Source: Paenibacillus radicis (ex Xue et al. 2023) (GTDB taxonomy: Bacteria > Bacillota > Bacilli > Paenibacillales > NBRC-103111). Taken from it: a DNA stretch of 64,000 nucleotides. Below, in pieces: positions 8,604 to 18,256 of this stretch. Below the pieces are notes generated by a model. That model searched no databases and was not told the origin of the DNA. It worked only from the letters and a program-made list of their open reading frames with translations. Position numbers and translations under genes: made by a program. The stretch spans positions 62,001 through 126,000 of the forward strand of contig NZ_JANQBD010000024.1 in NCBI RefSeq assembly GCF_024722015.1. The letters run 5' to 3'. How positions within the stretch are numbered: the stretch's first letter is position 1; every line of letters starts with the position of its first letter.

Positions 8604-8612
8604 TGCTAGAAT
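8604..8612 (+). promoter_or_regulatory. Extended -10 promoter of bioY
   Basis: TGCTAGAAT at 8604-8612 is an extended -10 element; no good -35 is visible at 17 bases. The probable BirA operator starts 5 bases downstream. Confidence 0.5.
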
Positions 8613-8617
8613 ATCAA

Positions 8618-8651
8618 TTGTCAACTAACGACTCACAAATTAGGTTAACAA
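8618..8651. promoter_or_regulatory. Probable BirA (biotin repressor) operator
   Basis: TTGTCAAC (8618-8625) and GTTAACAA (8644-8651) form an inverted repeat with one mismatch. The arms match the known Bacillota BirA half-site TTGTTAAC. The spacer is 18 bases, a little longer than the roughly 15 usual in Bacillus, so confidence is moderate. Position over the bioY transcription start supports repression by biotin. The divergent ATPase genes could be controlled from the same site. Confidence 0.55.
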
Positions 8652-8669
8652 ATAAAAGGAGATTATGCA

Positions 8670-9254
8670 ATGAAAATGAAATTGAGTTTGCGTGGTATGG
8701 TGTTCAGCGCCTTGTTTGCAGCTTTACTAGTCGTATCGAGCTTTTTGAACATCCATTTGGGATTTACGCCTGTTCCTATCAGTATGCAAAATCTGGCTGT
8801 AATGCTGGCCGGCGCTGTATTGGGACCGCTGTATGGATTTTTCAGCATGGCATTAGTTGTTGTATTAACCGCTATAGGTATTCCATTGCTTCATGGAAGC
8901 GGCGGGCTGGCTTTGATTCTGGGACCAACCGGCGGATTTATTTGGGCTTATCCCTTTGCGGCTTTGCTGATTGGGTGGGCGGCCAAACGTATTAAAGGTC
9001 AAGGGCCCTTGGCATTTGTATCTTTATTTATTGTTTTAGAATTGTTTGGTTCTTTGCTGCTGTATGTTTCCGGGGTACCTTGGCTTGCCCATGTTGCAAA
9101 CTATTCCTTGCAAAAGGCTCTGGCTCAAGGATGTTATCCTTATTTACCGGGCGATGCAGTTAAAGCGGTTGTTGCTGCGTTGATTGTTATCCCGGTGCGT
9201 AAAGTGTTCCCGATTGCACGAATTACAGGAACAAACGATACCAAGGCGGCTTAA
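8670..9254 (+). CDS. bioY: Biotin transporter substrate-binding subunit BioY
   Basis: A 194-aa membrane protein, the S component of an ECF vitamin transporter that binds biotin. Six hydrophobic segments span most of the length. BioY-family sequence is visible: FTPVPISMQNLAVMLAGAVL near residues 31-50 and GPTGGFIWAYPFAALLIG near 90-107. The ATG at 8670 follows AAGGAG at 8656-8661. The ATPase and EcfT partners are encoded divergently, and a probable BirA site overlaps the promoter. Together these give a complete biotin uptake system in one locus. Confidence 0.93.
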   Translation: MKMKLSLRGMVFSALFAALLVVSSFLNIHLGFTPVPISMQNLAVMLAGAVLGPLYGFFSMALVVVLTAIGIPLLHGSGGLALILGPTGGFIWAYPFAALLIGWAAKRIKGQGPLAFVSLFIVLELFGSLLLYVSGVPWLAHVANYSLQKALAQGCYPYLPGDAVKAVVAALIVIPVRKVFPIARITGTNDTKAA

Positions 9255-9345
9255 TAGTTATTGGGTCTGTATGTATAACGAATATAGCATGTGAAACAAG
9301 AATCTGAAAGTACATACTCTTTGGCCGCCCAAAGACCTATAAACC

Positions 9346-9382
9346 AGTTCACTCCTTTGTAAATGGGGGGGTGAACTTTTTT
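9346..9382 (+). terminator. Terminator after bioY
   Basis: AGTTCACTCC (9346-9355) pairs with the G-rich segment ending GGGTGAACT (to 9377), followed by a run of T. Confidence 0.8.
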
Positions 9383-9464
9383 GCATATATAAAATTTATA
9401 TACAATTTCAAAAGTATGAAATATCGTCAGAATGCCATTAAATGGTTAGTTGTAAATATTCATA

Positions 9465-9493
9465 TTGACAAAACAATAAAAGCATGATATAAT
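9465..9493 (+). promoter_or_regulatory. Strong SigA-type promoter
   Basis: TTGACA (9465-9470), 17 bases, TATAAT (9488-9493): a perfect consensus promoter about 80 bases before the MBL-fold gene. Confidence 0.85.
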
Positions 9494-9572
9494 AAAATAT
9501 TTTTTGACATTAAATCCCCTTGTGGTTATGATAAGGTTTATAAACATAACTCAACCATTATGGAGGTATAGG

Positions 9573-10322
9573 ATGAAAATCGCCAACGGAGTAGAGATGT
9601 TAGAGATTTCAGCAACTGTGATGGGGAAGATGGATGTTATTCACCCAACATTGATCTGGGACGAGGATACGGCTGTTTTGGTGGACACTGGTTTTCCTGG
9701 CCAAATGCCATTAATTATTGAGGCGATGGAGAAGGCAGGGGTACCCTTCAAGAAGCTTAACAAAATCATTATGTCCCATCAAGATCTGGATCATATCGGA
9801 AGCCTGCCAGCTATTCTGCAAGAATCATCGCAAAAAATTGAGGTTCTGGCGAATGAAGTGGAGAAGCCTTATATACAGGGGGATAAACGGCAGGTGAAAA
9901 TAACACCGGAGGCTATTACTCAGGCGTTGCAATCATTACCTCCTAATGTGCCTGAGGAGTGGCGTACTGCCTTTAAAGCCGTACTGGAAAATCCGCCCAA
10001 GGCGAGCGTGGACAGAACAATTGAAGATGGAGAGGAATTGCCATACAACGGGGGGATAACCGTCATTAACACACCTGGTCATACTCCCGGGCATATCTCC
10101 CTATATCATAAAAGTAGTAAAACATTAATCGCAGCGGATGCTTTGGTCATAGTTGATGGGGAGCTGCATGGATCAGTGCCCCGGAATACGTATGATTTGA
10201 ACTTAGCCGCTTTGTCGATCAAGAAGCTCACCAATTACGATGTTGAATCGGTTATTTGCTATCATGGCGGTCTTTACAAAGGAAATGCTAACCGACGTAT
10301 CGCAGAATTAGCCAATCTGTGA
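9573..10322 (+). CDS. MBL-fold metallo-hydrolase
   Basis: A 249-aa metallo-beta-lactamase-fold protein. I start it at the ATG at 9573, where GGAGG precedes by 7 bases; the frame is open further upstream without a site. The metal motif is SHQDLDHIG, so the canonical HxHxDH is HxDxDH here (His69, Asp71, Asp73, His74). GHTPGHISLYH near residues 173-183, the ADAL segment and CYHGG near the end supply the other usual ligands. The single-gene unit has a consensus promoter and likely ends at the hairpin near 10402. The substrate is not predictable; hydrolysis of a thioester, lactone or phosphodiester is possible. Confidence 0.8.
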   Translation: MKIANGVEMLEISATVMGKMDVIHPTLIWDEDTAVLVDTGFPGQMPLIIEAMEKAGVPFKKLNKIIMSHQDLDHIGSLPAILQESSQKIEVLANEVEKPYIQGDKRQVKITPEAITQALQSLPPNVPEEWRTAFKAVLENPPKASVDRTIEDGEELPYNGGITVINTPGHTPGHISLYHKSSKTLIAADALVIVDGELHGSVPRNTYDLNLAALSIKKLTNYDVESVICYHGGLYKGNANRRIAELANL

Positions 10323-10401
10323 GCGCGATTGAAGAGTATATGTTCGTGATTACAACTATTATCTCCCACTTCATGTACAAGTGATCTGGGGGCGCACAGA
10401 A

Positions 10402-10435
10402 AAGAACCTGGCGGTGAGGTTACCTCCAGGTTCTT
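10402..10435. terminator. Bidirectional terminator
   Basis: AAGAACCTGG (10402-10411) pairs with CCAGGTTCTT (10426-10435), with further pairing in the loop (GGT/ACC). It lies between the convergent MBL and ABC exporter genes. Confidence 0.8.
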
Positions 10436-10454
10436 ACTGATGCGATTTACCGGA

Positions 10455-12278
10455 TTAAGCGCCCTGTATATGCTTTCCTTGAGAGTAGCGATACAGCTGT
10501 TCGTAATAGCCATGCAGATCCAACAGATGCTGGTGGCTGCCGGCTTCGACGATTTGTCCCTGCTTCATAACTATGATGCGGTCGGATTGCATAATGGTCG
10601 ACAATCGGTGGGCGATAACAAGAGTGGTTCTGCCCTCCGATACGACCTGCAATGCAGATTGCACGAGCTGCTCGGTTTGTGAATCCAGGTTAGCTGTCGC
10701 TTCATCCAGAACAAGAATTTTGGGCTGGAACACGACGATTCTTGCGAAGGAGATTAGCTGTCGTTCTCCGGCGGACAAGCCGCTCCCGCGTTCCGACAGC
10801 ATCGTATTATAGCCGTCCTTCAGTCTGGAAATGAGCACATCTGCGCCGACAAAGGTACAGGCATCGATAACCTGTTCGGTTGTAATGCTTTCATCGAAAA
10901 GCCGGACATTATCGATAATAGTGCCGGAGTACAGAAACGGCTCCTGCTGGACAAGACCGATCATACGGTGCAATGTGCTTTGCGGGATGCTGCGAATATC
11001 GGACCCATCGATTTGGATGCTGCCTTCCCTCACATCATAGAACCGGCAGAGCAGGCTCATCAGCGAGCTTTTTCCTGCACCGGTCGTTCCGACAATTCCA
11101 ATCATTTCACCGGGTTCAATATGAAGGTCGAGATCAGAGATGACGGTGTTATCATCGGAATAGCCAAACTGAATATGGTTATAATCAATGCGGCCTTTCA
11201 CAGCTGATAGATCAATTTGTGCAGGTGATTTGTCATCTTTAATTTCTGGCTCGATTGTAAAAAGCTTATACAGCCGATCCATAGATACGGTAGTAGACTG
11301 CAGGGTGCTCCATTGCTGGGATATGTTGTTAATCGGCTGAAAAAACTGCCGAATATAGGTGATAAATGCATACAGCACACCAAACTCAATCGAATGGTTA
11401 AACACCGCCATACCGCCGATATACGTTAAAAATGCCACAGACAGATTGCTCAAAACATCGAAGGAGCGGTTGAAAAACACGTTGGTACGCACTTCCCGCA
11501 AATTAGCTTTGAAGTAGCTTCGATTGCGGTCCATAAATTGATTTTCCTGTTCCTTTTCCTGGTGGAACGCTTGGGTTAAGTTCATGCCGGCTAAATTCTC
11601 AGCTACAAATGCAACCAATCGGGACAGCCGTGTGCGGGTGATTTGATACGTTTTGCGCATATAGGAGCGAAAGCTTATCGCTATACAGGCAATAATCGGA
11701 AGTATTATCATACTGTAGCCGGCCAGCACCGGATCCAGGTGAAACATTAGAATAACGATAAAGATTAAGGTCATACCGTCGCGAATCAGACTTAGGAACA
11801 CTTGATTGAAAAATTGATTCAATGTTTCTGTATCGCTGGATACGTGGGTGACTAAGCTGCCGCTATGAAACCGGTCGAAGAAAGACATATTCAGCCTTGT
11901 AATATGCCCGAACAAATCTTTGCGGATACGCGCGACGATGCTTTGACCGGTGAACTGTAGCAAATTATTTTGCAAATAGGTGAAGCCGAAGCTGGTTATC
12001 GCTAATACTAAATAAATGCCGCCTAAGATCAGCAAGAAGCTGAAGTCGTTATTGCCCGTCAGTAGATTGTTATCGATGGCAATCTTCACCAGGTAGGGCT
12101 GCAGCAGATCCGCGGCAATGGCGAGCAGTGTACAGAAGAAGATCGCAATAAACTTGGAACGATGAGGTTTTGCATATCCCAGCGTAAAACGAAAGGCAGC
12201 CCGTCGATTCTCCTTACTGACATGATAGCCGCTGCTGATTTCTTCCTCTTGCTTAGTCTTGTTACTGTCCTTCGGCAT
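10455..12278 (-). CDS. ABC exporter half-transporter, second subunit
   Basis: A 607-aa protein with a type I exporter membrane domain (about residues 35-335, six segments) and an ATPase domain (about 370-600). Walker A is GTTGAGKSS, the signature LSAGERQLISFARI and Walker B ILVLDEATANLD. The start at 12278 has GAGGAGGGG upstream and overlaps the end of the first subunit gene by 17 bases; the frame is open slightly further upstream. Tight coupling to a second half-transporter indicates a heterodimeric multidrug-type exporter like BmrC/BmrD (YheI/YheH). The transported compound is unknown. Confidence 0.88.
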   Translation of the reverse strand: MPKDSNKTKQEEEISSGYHVSKENRRAAFRFTLGYAKPHRSKFIAIFFCTLLAIAADLLQPYLVKIAIDNNLLTGNNDFSFLLILGGIYLVLAITSFGFTYLQNNLLQFTGQSIVARIRKDLFGHITRLNMSFFDRFHSGSLVTHVSSDTETLNQFFNQVFLSLIRDGMTLIFIVILMFHLDPVLAGYSMIILPIIACIAISFRSYMRKTYQITRTRLSRLVAFVAENLAGMNLTQAFHQEKEQENQFMDRNRSYFKANLREVRTNVFFNRSFDVLSNLSVAFLTYIGGMAVFNHSIEFGVLYAFITYIRQFFQPINNISQQWSTLQSTTVSMDRLYKLFTIEPEIKDDKSPAQIDLSAVKGRIDYNHIQFGYSDDNTVISDLDLHIEPGEMIGIVGTTGAGKSSLMSLLCRFYDVREGSIQIDGSDIRSIPQSTLHRMIGLVQQEPFLYSGTIIDNVRLFDESITTEQVIDACTFVGADVLISRLKDGYNTMLSERGSGLSAGERQLISFARIVVFQPKILVLDEATANLDSQTEQLVQSALQVVSEGRTTLVIAHRLSTIMQSDRIIVMKQGQIVEAGSHQHLLDLHGYYEQLYRYSQGKHIQGA

Positions 12279-14022
12279 ATCGGGTCCCCTCCTCTTGAAT
12301 AGCATATAGGGAAGCATAGATGCCGTCCTCTGCCAGCAGCTGCTGATGTGTCCCTTGCTGTACTATCTTGCCTTCATCCAGCACGACAATCATATCCGCA
12401 TGCTTGATAGCACTAATTCGATGAGCGATGATAATGGTCGTTTTATTTTTGCGGCTTAATCGCAGGTTTTCAATAATTTTAGTTTCTGTGACCGCATCTA
12501 CGGCGCTTACACTGTCATCCATAATGAGAATAGGTGCATTTTTTATAAATCCCCGAGCCAGACTGCTTCTTTGCCTTTGTCCGCCTGATAAAGTGAAGCC
12601 TCTTTCTCCAAGCTTGGTTTCGAACTGATCGGGAAACTCCAGAATATTATCATAGATCTGTGATTGCTTGGCAGCCAATTCAACAGCCTCAAGTGAAGAG
12701 TCACGTTTGTAAAAGGCAATGTTGTCACGAATCGTTGTACTGAATAGAAAACCGTCCTGTGGTACATAAGCAATTTGATTGCGCAAACTTTCTAATGTAG
12801 CGTTATGAATGTCTTCATTTCCAAACTGAAGAGTTCCTTGCGGCGGATCATAGATCCTAAGCAGAAGCTTGACGAGTGTCGTTTTCCCGCTGCCGGTTTT
12901 TCCGATGATGCCCAAAGTTTTGCCATGCTGAATGGTTAAATTAATGTTGTGCAGCGCAGCTTGGGTTGAATTAGGGTATGCAAACGTTAAACCTTTCATA
13001 TGTACGTCTGTATTTTGCAGATTCAACGCTTTTGCTGTCGGGGACTCGACAATATCCGGCTGTACAGATAACAGATTGTTCAAACGATCGAGAGAGGCGC
13101 GGGCCCGCTGCATAGCATTGATAACGTTGCCAATTTGCTGCAATGGGTTCACCATCATCCTTAAGTAGAGCGTTAATGAAACAAAATTGCCTAGCGTGAT
13201 TTGATTATGAATAGTCAGGTATCCGCCAAATACAATAGAAATAATGAGAGATAAGGCACCTAAGAAAGGCAGTAAAGCTTGAAAAATCGATGTTATTCTT
13301 ACTAAACGAAGCTGATTTTCGAGAATTTGATCGACTGTTTTTCCAAAACGGCTTCTCATAATCGGTTCAACTGCGAATTTCTTCGTCACCCTGACTCCAC
13401 CGAACTGTTCCTCAGCCGATTCCGTCATTTTTGCTAATGATTCTTGAACCTTGGTAGATCGTTTTCGAATCGATGGGCCGAAGTAGATAACGGCAAAAGG
13501 GATGATCAGAAGAGGGAGAACGCAGACTGCAATTAAATAGAGGGGGATATTGCTTATAACCATCATTATGATGACTGAGATAAGTAGAATGACGGAGTTA
13601 ACGGTTTGGTTTAAGCCCATCGACATAGCTTCACGCACAGCTGTTACATCATTCATTACAAAGCTCAGCAGCCTGCCGACGCCATTCTTCGAATAATAGC
13701 TCTCGCTCAATGTTGTGAAGTGATTGAATAACTTTCTTCTTGTGTGAAATTCAAACCTGCGGCCTAATCGCATCACCGTATACTGTCCTACCCCGAACAA
13801 TATTCCGTACGCAAGTCCGATTGCCAGCAAGATGAGACTGTACTCCTTTATAATGGCTTGAGTAATTCCTGCTGCCTGCAGATGATCGGTGAAATTTCCA
13901 AGTACTTTGGGGTAATAAGATTGAATAATGTTGGCTGACGCCATGAACGATATTGCCGTTATGTACATTAACCAATGAGCTTTCATGTAATCTTTGAGCA
14001 GTGTTTGAGCTTTCAATGGCAT
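12262..14022 (-). CDS. ABC exporter half-transporter, first subunit
   Basis: About 586 aa with an N-terminal type I exporter membrane domain (about 15-310) and a C-terminal ATPase (about 335-575). Walker A is GKTGSGKTT, the signature LSGGQRQRSSLARG and Walker B ILIMDDSVSAVD. The Walker B region has Asp (MDDS) where the catalytic Glu normally follows the first Asp. The partner gene has LDEATA. This means one degenerate and one consensus ATPase site, as in asymmetric exporters such as BmrCD and TM287/288. Two ATGs (14028 and 14022) are possible; the second is better spaced from AGGATG. It is first in a two-gene operon. Confidence 0.88.
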   Translation of the reverse strand: MPLKAQTLLKDYMKAHWLMYITAISFMASANIIQSYYPKVLGNFTDHLQAAGITQAIIKEYSLILLAIGLAYGILFGVGQYTVMRLGRRFEFHTRRKLFNHFTTLSESYYSKNGVGRLLSFVMNDVTAVREAMSMGLNQTVNSVILLISVIIMMVISNIPLYLIAVCVLPLLIIPFAVIYFGPSIRKRSTKVQESLAKMTESAEEQFGGVRVTKKFAVEPIMRSRFGKTVDQILENQLRLVRITSIFQALLPFLGALSLIISIVFGGYLTIHNQITLGNFVSLTLYLRMMVNPLQQIGNVINAMQRARASLDRLNNLLSVQPDIVESPTAKALNLQNTDVHMKGLTFAYPNSTQAALHNINLTIQHGKTLGIIGKTGSGKTTLVKLLLRIYDPPQGTLQFGNEDIHNATLESLRNQIAYVPQDGFLFSTTIRDNIAFYKRDSSLEAVELAAKQSQIYDNILEFPDQFETKLGERGFTLSGGQRQRSSLARGFIKNAPILIMDDSVSAVDAVTETKIIENLRLSRKNKTTIIIAHRISAIKHADMIVVLDEGKIVQQGTHQQLLAEDGIYASLYAIQEEGTRYAEGQ

Positions 14023-14057
14023 CCACATCCTGTAAATTTAATCGTTTCCAAAAACTA

Positions 14058-14086
14058 ATTATACTTCGCTTGCTTGTTTATTTCAC
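14058..14086 (-). promoter_or_regulatory. Probable promoter of the ABC exporter operon
   Basis: On the minus strand GTGAAA (14086-14081), 17 bases, TATAAT (14063-14058). About 60 bases upstream of this promoter, TTGATATC occurs twice in direct orientation 10 bp apart (14121-14138) and may bind a regulator. Confidence 0.5.
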
Positions 14087-14325
14087 CCGCACTAAGCATG
14101 GTGTAGCAGTTGTATTCCCTTTGATATCGTTTGATATCCCCGGTATTGCTGTGTAATAGGTGTTTATCTTCCGAATGCTCACGCTTAAGGCCCATTCTTC
14201 AAGGATTCTTAAATTGGACTTTGCGTATCTTCTATATATAGAGGTGATAAATGAACAGGGCGATTCCGTGTAACTTAACTTTTAATGCTATTATCAGTGT
14301 TGGAAGCATTGGAAATTTGTTAGTG

Positions 14326-14355
14326 ATGACTTTGCTGATAGATTCATAGTATACT
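14326..14355 (+). promoter_or_regulatory. S-layer gene promoter, upstream copy
   Basis: ATGACT (14326-14331), 18 bases, TATACT (14350-14355). The same elements recur in the downstream copy. Confidence 0.55.
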
Positions 14356-14539
14356 CATTCTCGTAGCAAGCGAGCAACACAAGCTGAGCAAGACGAGTTG
14401 CCGAAGACAATATCCGACGAAGCAGAATAGCCGCCGCATTTGAATGATTGTTGCAGGATGAACAATTAGAATAATGAGGTGCTTTGGTATGACTGCTACT
14501 GAAATTCCACTGTAAGGCAGCGTTGGGAAATTGTTATCG

Positions 14540-14568
14540 ATGACTGGTTGATAGATTCATAGTATACT
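14540..14568 (+). promoter_or_regulatory. S-layer gene promoter, downstream copy
   Basis: ATGACT (14540-14545), 17 bases, TATACT (14563-14568). Transcripts from here would carry a leader of about 165 bases. Confidence 0.6.
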
Positions 14569-14740
14569 CACTTAGGTAGCAAGCAAGCCACATGAATTAA
14601 AGAAAAGAAAAGCCGCAGCCGCATTTGTTGATTGTCCGTTTGACGAACAATTAGGAGAATGAGGCATTTTGTGTTGTCCATTTTGACCGGAAACAAGCTG
14701 AAACAACAAAAAAACTAACTACATGGAGGAATACAACTAT

Positions 14741-17700
14741 ATGAAAAAAAGCCTATCTATGATATTGTCCCTTGCCGTGGCATTCTCGATGTTCTCATCC
14801 GTTGCACTTGCTGCCAATGCAGCTGACAAAACTTCCAAAGATTTTACCGATCTTAAAGATTTGGATGCAGCGACTAGAGCGCAATTCGACGCCATGATTT
14901 CGGCTGGTATCTTTGATGGTGTTGCTGATAACACTTTTGGCTTAACCGATAAAATGAACCGAGCTCAATTTGCTAAAGTAGCGGCGTTGGTGTTCGGCTT
15001 AAATGTAGATTCAACATTAAAAACTTCGAGCTTCACCGATGTATTGGCAACAGATCCTGCTAATGGTTACGCATTGCCTTATATTGAAGCTATTGTAAAA
15101 GCAGGCATTACAGACGGATTTGCTCCTGGCCAATATAATCCTGCCGGCGAAGTGACCAAGGAACAATTGGCGGCCTTCCTGGTACGTGGTCTTGGAATGG
15201 ATGCACAAGCCAAAACAACAACTGGTAAGGAAGATAAAACAGTCTCGACTTGGGCTAAAGGTTATGTGGCTCTAGCTATTGAGAAAAAATTGCTGGCCGT
15301 TGGTGCTGACGGTATGTTTGGCGGAATGACTTCTGCTTCACGTGAGCTGCTTGTAACTTCTTCTTATGCAGCTAAACAGCAGTACGTTAAAGCTCCTGAA
15401 AACGGGTTATATGCTATTAATTCTTTTAAAGCTACGAATGCTAATGAATTCACGCTTCAATTAAATGGTGGAGTTAACGATCCGTCTGAATTGAAATTGG
15501 ATTTGAAAAGAAACGGTTCTGCTGTAACTGGTTATAAAACAACTTGGAGTGACGATAAAACAACGGTCGTATTGACTTTGGATGCTAAGTTGGACGATGA
15601 AAAATGGAGCGTCACACTCGGCGGTTTGAAAAACCTGGACGAAAAGAACTCTACAGCCGAAGTTGAAACCAAGAAAGAAACAATGGAAAAAATCGATTTG
15701 CTGACTACCAGCGATACTCTGCCGAATAATCCTGGTGAAAAAATCCGTATAAATTTCAAAGCAACAAATCAATACGGCAAACAGTTTTCGATGGCAGCAA
15801 GTGATTTTGACATCTACACAAGCAAAGGTACTCAAACGCCTATCGGTGGCGAGCAAGCTTTCTATGTGACTTTGCCTAATGATATGAAACGTGATGACCA
15901 TGTATCCGTTACTGTTTTACACAAAGACAGCAACAAGCAAGTGAATAAAGTGTTCACGATTGGTGACAAGTCTATTATTTCTAAAGTTGAAGCAGGCGAT
16001 CTGTTGAATGGCTCCGGCAACAAGATTGAAGCCATTGACGCTAACGGATATGCTTACCTGGATGTTAAAGCTTATGACCAGTATGGCTTCCGCATTGAAG
16101 ATAAAGATGCTCTTAACAGCGGAGTGATAGTATCCATTACAGATAATGACTTGCAAAAAGGTAACGAAGGGGATTCAACAGCAGCATTTGTTGATAATGC
16201 AGTTGGTGATGAAGCGGCAGATTTGAAGCTGCGTTCGGTTGCTGATACAGAGAAAGAATTTAAAGTTTCTTTATTCGCTAACGGTTCGTCTCAATCCGTG
16301 ACCAAGACCATTAAAGTGGCAGCTTACAAATCACCATCCAAGATTGATTTCGGCACTTACAGCTACAGCTTGACTAACGGTGATGCAATTACAGGTGATG
16401 AAGCTACAGATAACAAAATGTTCATTCCTATCCTTGTTAAGGATGCGCAGGGCAATCAATTAACAGGCCAAGAAATTTACGACAACCGCAGCAAGCTTAC
16501 AGTATTTGCGAGTGGTGCTATTACTTTAGCTAGTGAGCCAATCTCGAATTCCGGGCTGCACAAAGGAATGATCGCTATTCAAAGCGTTGACAAAAAAGGG
16601 TCTGCAACCATCACTGTTCAGCTTAAAGATGATGCTGCGGTAAGAACAGAAAAAACATTGAACGTTAATGACGAGCGTAAAGCCGATACTCTTAAGTTCT
16701 CCACAACGCCAGCAAAATATATGATCGCAGGTGCTGACAATGAATTGAAATTGAAGCTCTATGATCAATATGGCGGCGAAATGAAATATGACAGCAATAA
16801 TCAGTATGTGGTTAGATATTCTTTGACAGCTAATTCCGGAGATGCAGCAAGCTTGGCAGCAACCAGCTTGTCCAGCGTGCAAAGAACGGATGAAACAAAC
16901 AATACGTCTGCTCGCAAATATGTTCTTAACCCGACAACAGTGGGCACACCGGTTACTCAAGATTTGAAGCTTGCCCATGATGCTGCTGACAAAACGGTTG
17001 ATTCCGCTATTGATAAGTCCTTCAAGTTTTATGCTGGGGCTAATGCAAAAGCAGCAAGCTATTCCTTCAAAGCAACCTTGTACAAACAAGACAATCAAGG
17101 ACTAGTTACAATCGGCGATAAAAAGTATGTGGAAGTAAATAATCTTTCGACTACTATGGAAGTGCTCGATCCATCCAATGTCAACAACAAACTGACTTAC
17201 GAAGCTTATCTGGACAAATCCAATAATACCGTGCTTGCAGCGGAAGATTACTTGAATGCTGGAACAGGTGCAGGCGGTGCAACTAACGTCTATGATAACT
17301 ACAAAGGATTTGCCAAAGAAGTGAAAATTCGTGCTAAAAAAGACGGCTCTGAAGCAGTAAAAGTACCAACTAATGTGGTGTCCATCTCAACAAGTGATTC
17401 ACAGGTGGTTGATACAGCTACTAAAACAAATTGGATAGCAGGCGGTAAGGCTGGTAAAGCTAAGCTTACAGTTCTGTACTATGACGGCAAAAAAGATATT
17501 GCCAGCTCGAGTATTGATGTGGATTCCAAAAATGAAGGTCCAGTTGTAAGCGAGATTGCTCTTAAGAAATCAAGTAAAACAGTTAGCCAATCCGATCTTC
17601 AAGGTAACGGTTTGTATGTATGGGATGCTAAGCTAGCTGAAAAAATAACAATAAAAGATCAATATGCAGGCGAGTTTGTAGCTGAAAATGCTCCTGGAAC

Positions 17701-17953
17701 ATTGAATGAAGAAGCAAAAAGCAATGACAGCATGCTTGTCAAAGCTAATGGCACTGGATATAACAACAATGAAGTGCTGAAAGTTAGCTTCTATATTTCC
17801 AACATCGTAGGCACAAACCCTAGTGCGATCAAAGTTGATCCTGCTACAGGATTGATTAAATACGATGGTTCAACTGGTGATGTTACAGGCTTTAAAGTGA
17901 ATGTAGTTGCTCCAAGCGGAGTAACAGCTGCCTTCGACGTCAATGTAAAATAA
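14741..17953 (+). CDS. Large SLH-domain surface protein, probable S-layer protein
   Basis: A 1070-aa secreted protein. The start at 14741 follows GGAGGAA; an ATG six codons earlier overlaps that site and is rejected. Residues 1-25 are a signal peptide (MKKSLSMILS start, ALAANA end). Three SLH domains follow (about 35-90, 95-155, 160-215), which bind secondary cell wall polymer. The usual TRAE tetrads read NRAQ, TKEQ and SREL here. The remaining 850 residues are low-Cys, Lys/Asp/Ala/Thr-rich beta-type sequence with repeated KAYDQYG and LKLYDQYG segments, as in Ig-like S-layer modules. Duplicated promoters, a long leader, a strong binding site and a strong terminator all fit a very highly expressed S-layer protein. 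Confidence 0.88.
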   Translation: MKKSLSMILSLAVAFSMFSSVALAANAADKTSKDFTDLKDLDAATRAQFDAMISAGIFDGVADNTFGLTDKMNRAQFAKVAALVFGLNVDSTLKTSSFTDVLATDPANGYALPYIEAIVKAGITDGFAPGQYNPAGEVTKEQLAAFLVRGLGMDAQAKTTTGKEDKTVSTWAKGYVALAIEKKLLAVGADGMFGGMTSASRELLVTSSYAAKQQYVKAPENGLYAINSFKATNANEFTLQLNGGVNDPSELKLDLKRNGSAVTGYKTTWSDDKTTVVLTLDAKLDDEKWSVTLGGLKNLDEKNSTAEVETKKETMEKIDLLTTSDTLPNNPGEKIRINFKATNQYGKQFSMAASDFDIYTSKGTQTPIGGEQAFYVTLPNDMKRDDHVSVTVLHKDSNKQVNKVFTIGDKSIISKVEAGDLLNGSGNKIEAIDANGYAYLDVKAYDQYGFRIEDKDALNSGVIVSITDNDLQKGNEGDSTAAFVDNAVGDEAADLKLRSVADTEKEFKVSLFANGSSQSVTKTIKVAAYKSPSKIDFGTYSYSLTNGDAITGDEATDNKMFIPILVKDAQGNQLTGQEIYDNRSKLTVFASGAITLASEPISNSGLHKGMIAIQSVDKKGSATITVQLKDDAAVRTEKTLNVNDERKADTLKFSTTPAKYMIAGADNELKLKLYDQYGGEMKYDSNNQYVVRYSLTANSGDAASLAATSLSSVQRTDETNNTSARKYVLNPTTVGTPVTQDLKLAHDAADKTVDSAIDKSFKFYAGANAKAASYSFKATLYKQDNQGLVTIGDKKYVEVNNLSTTMEVLDPSNVNNKLTYEAYLDKSNNTVLAAEDYLNAGTGAGGATNVYDNYKGFAKEVKIRAKKDGSEAVKVPTNVVSISTSDSQVVDTATKTNWIAGGKAGKAKLTVLYYDGKKDIASSSIDVDSKNEGPVVSEIALKKSSKTVSQSDLQGNGLYVWDAKLAEKITIKDQYAGEFVAENAPGTLNEEAKSNDSMLVKANGTGYNNNEVLKVSFYISNIVGTNPSAIKVDPATGLIKYDGSTGDVTGFKVNVVAPSGVTAAFDVNVK

Positions 17954-17976
17954 TTAGAATTTTGATTCGATGTAAA

Positions 17977-18009
17977 AAACCTTAGCCATTCTTGGCTAAG
18001 GTTTTTTTT
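17977..18009 (+). terminator. Terminator of the S-layer gene
   Basis: AACCTTAGCCA pairs with TGGCTAAGGTT across a TTCT loop, followed by a run of eight T. Confidence 0.93.
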
Positions 18010-18092
18010 AGTTTAAGTGCTTTACAACACTAAAGTAAGTACCTTTCTAATGTAAGTTTGCCGAGGGTACCCTATTTATCCTGCAGGACAAG
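18010..18092. repeat. Upstream module of the dispersed repeat, copy B
   Basis: About 80 bases, from AGTTTAAGTGCTTTACAACA to the GGACAAG segment, match 41247-41329 at most positions. In copy C this module runs directly into the structured repeat. Here about 165 unrelated bases (18093-18256) separate the two, in which I see no gene. Confidence 0.7.
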
Positions 18093-18256
18093 TTGTCTTT
18101 AAGATTGAAATGTTCTTTAATGAAAGAGTTTCTATCAGAAAGCTTTTCGTAGGAATGAGGAATGAGCGAGTAACCTGCGTGCCTTACTTAGAATGAGCTA
18201 CATTAGAGATTTTAATGCACCCCATGGTCAATGAGGATTTTTAAATGGATAGCGGC

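Larger units (their letters stand above)
14303..14672 (+). repeat. Duplicated promoter/leader segment before the S-layer gene
   Basis: Two imperfect copies, about 14303-14493 and 14515-14672, share in the same order several blocks. These are GGAAATTTG/GGAAATTG, GATAGATTCATAGTATACTCA, GTAGCAAGC, GCCGCATTTG and GAACAATTAG followed by AATGAGG. Each copy holds its own promoter. The 14029-14740 gap has no credible gene; it contains this duplication and a leader of several hundred bases. Confidence 0.8.

Noticed and set aside
15461..17098. Long minus-strand frames inside the S-layer gene
   Set aside because: Antisense frames created by the biased codon use of the S-layer gene; Cys/Phe-rich translations with no starts or family likeness.
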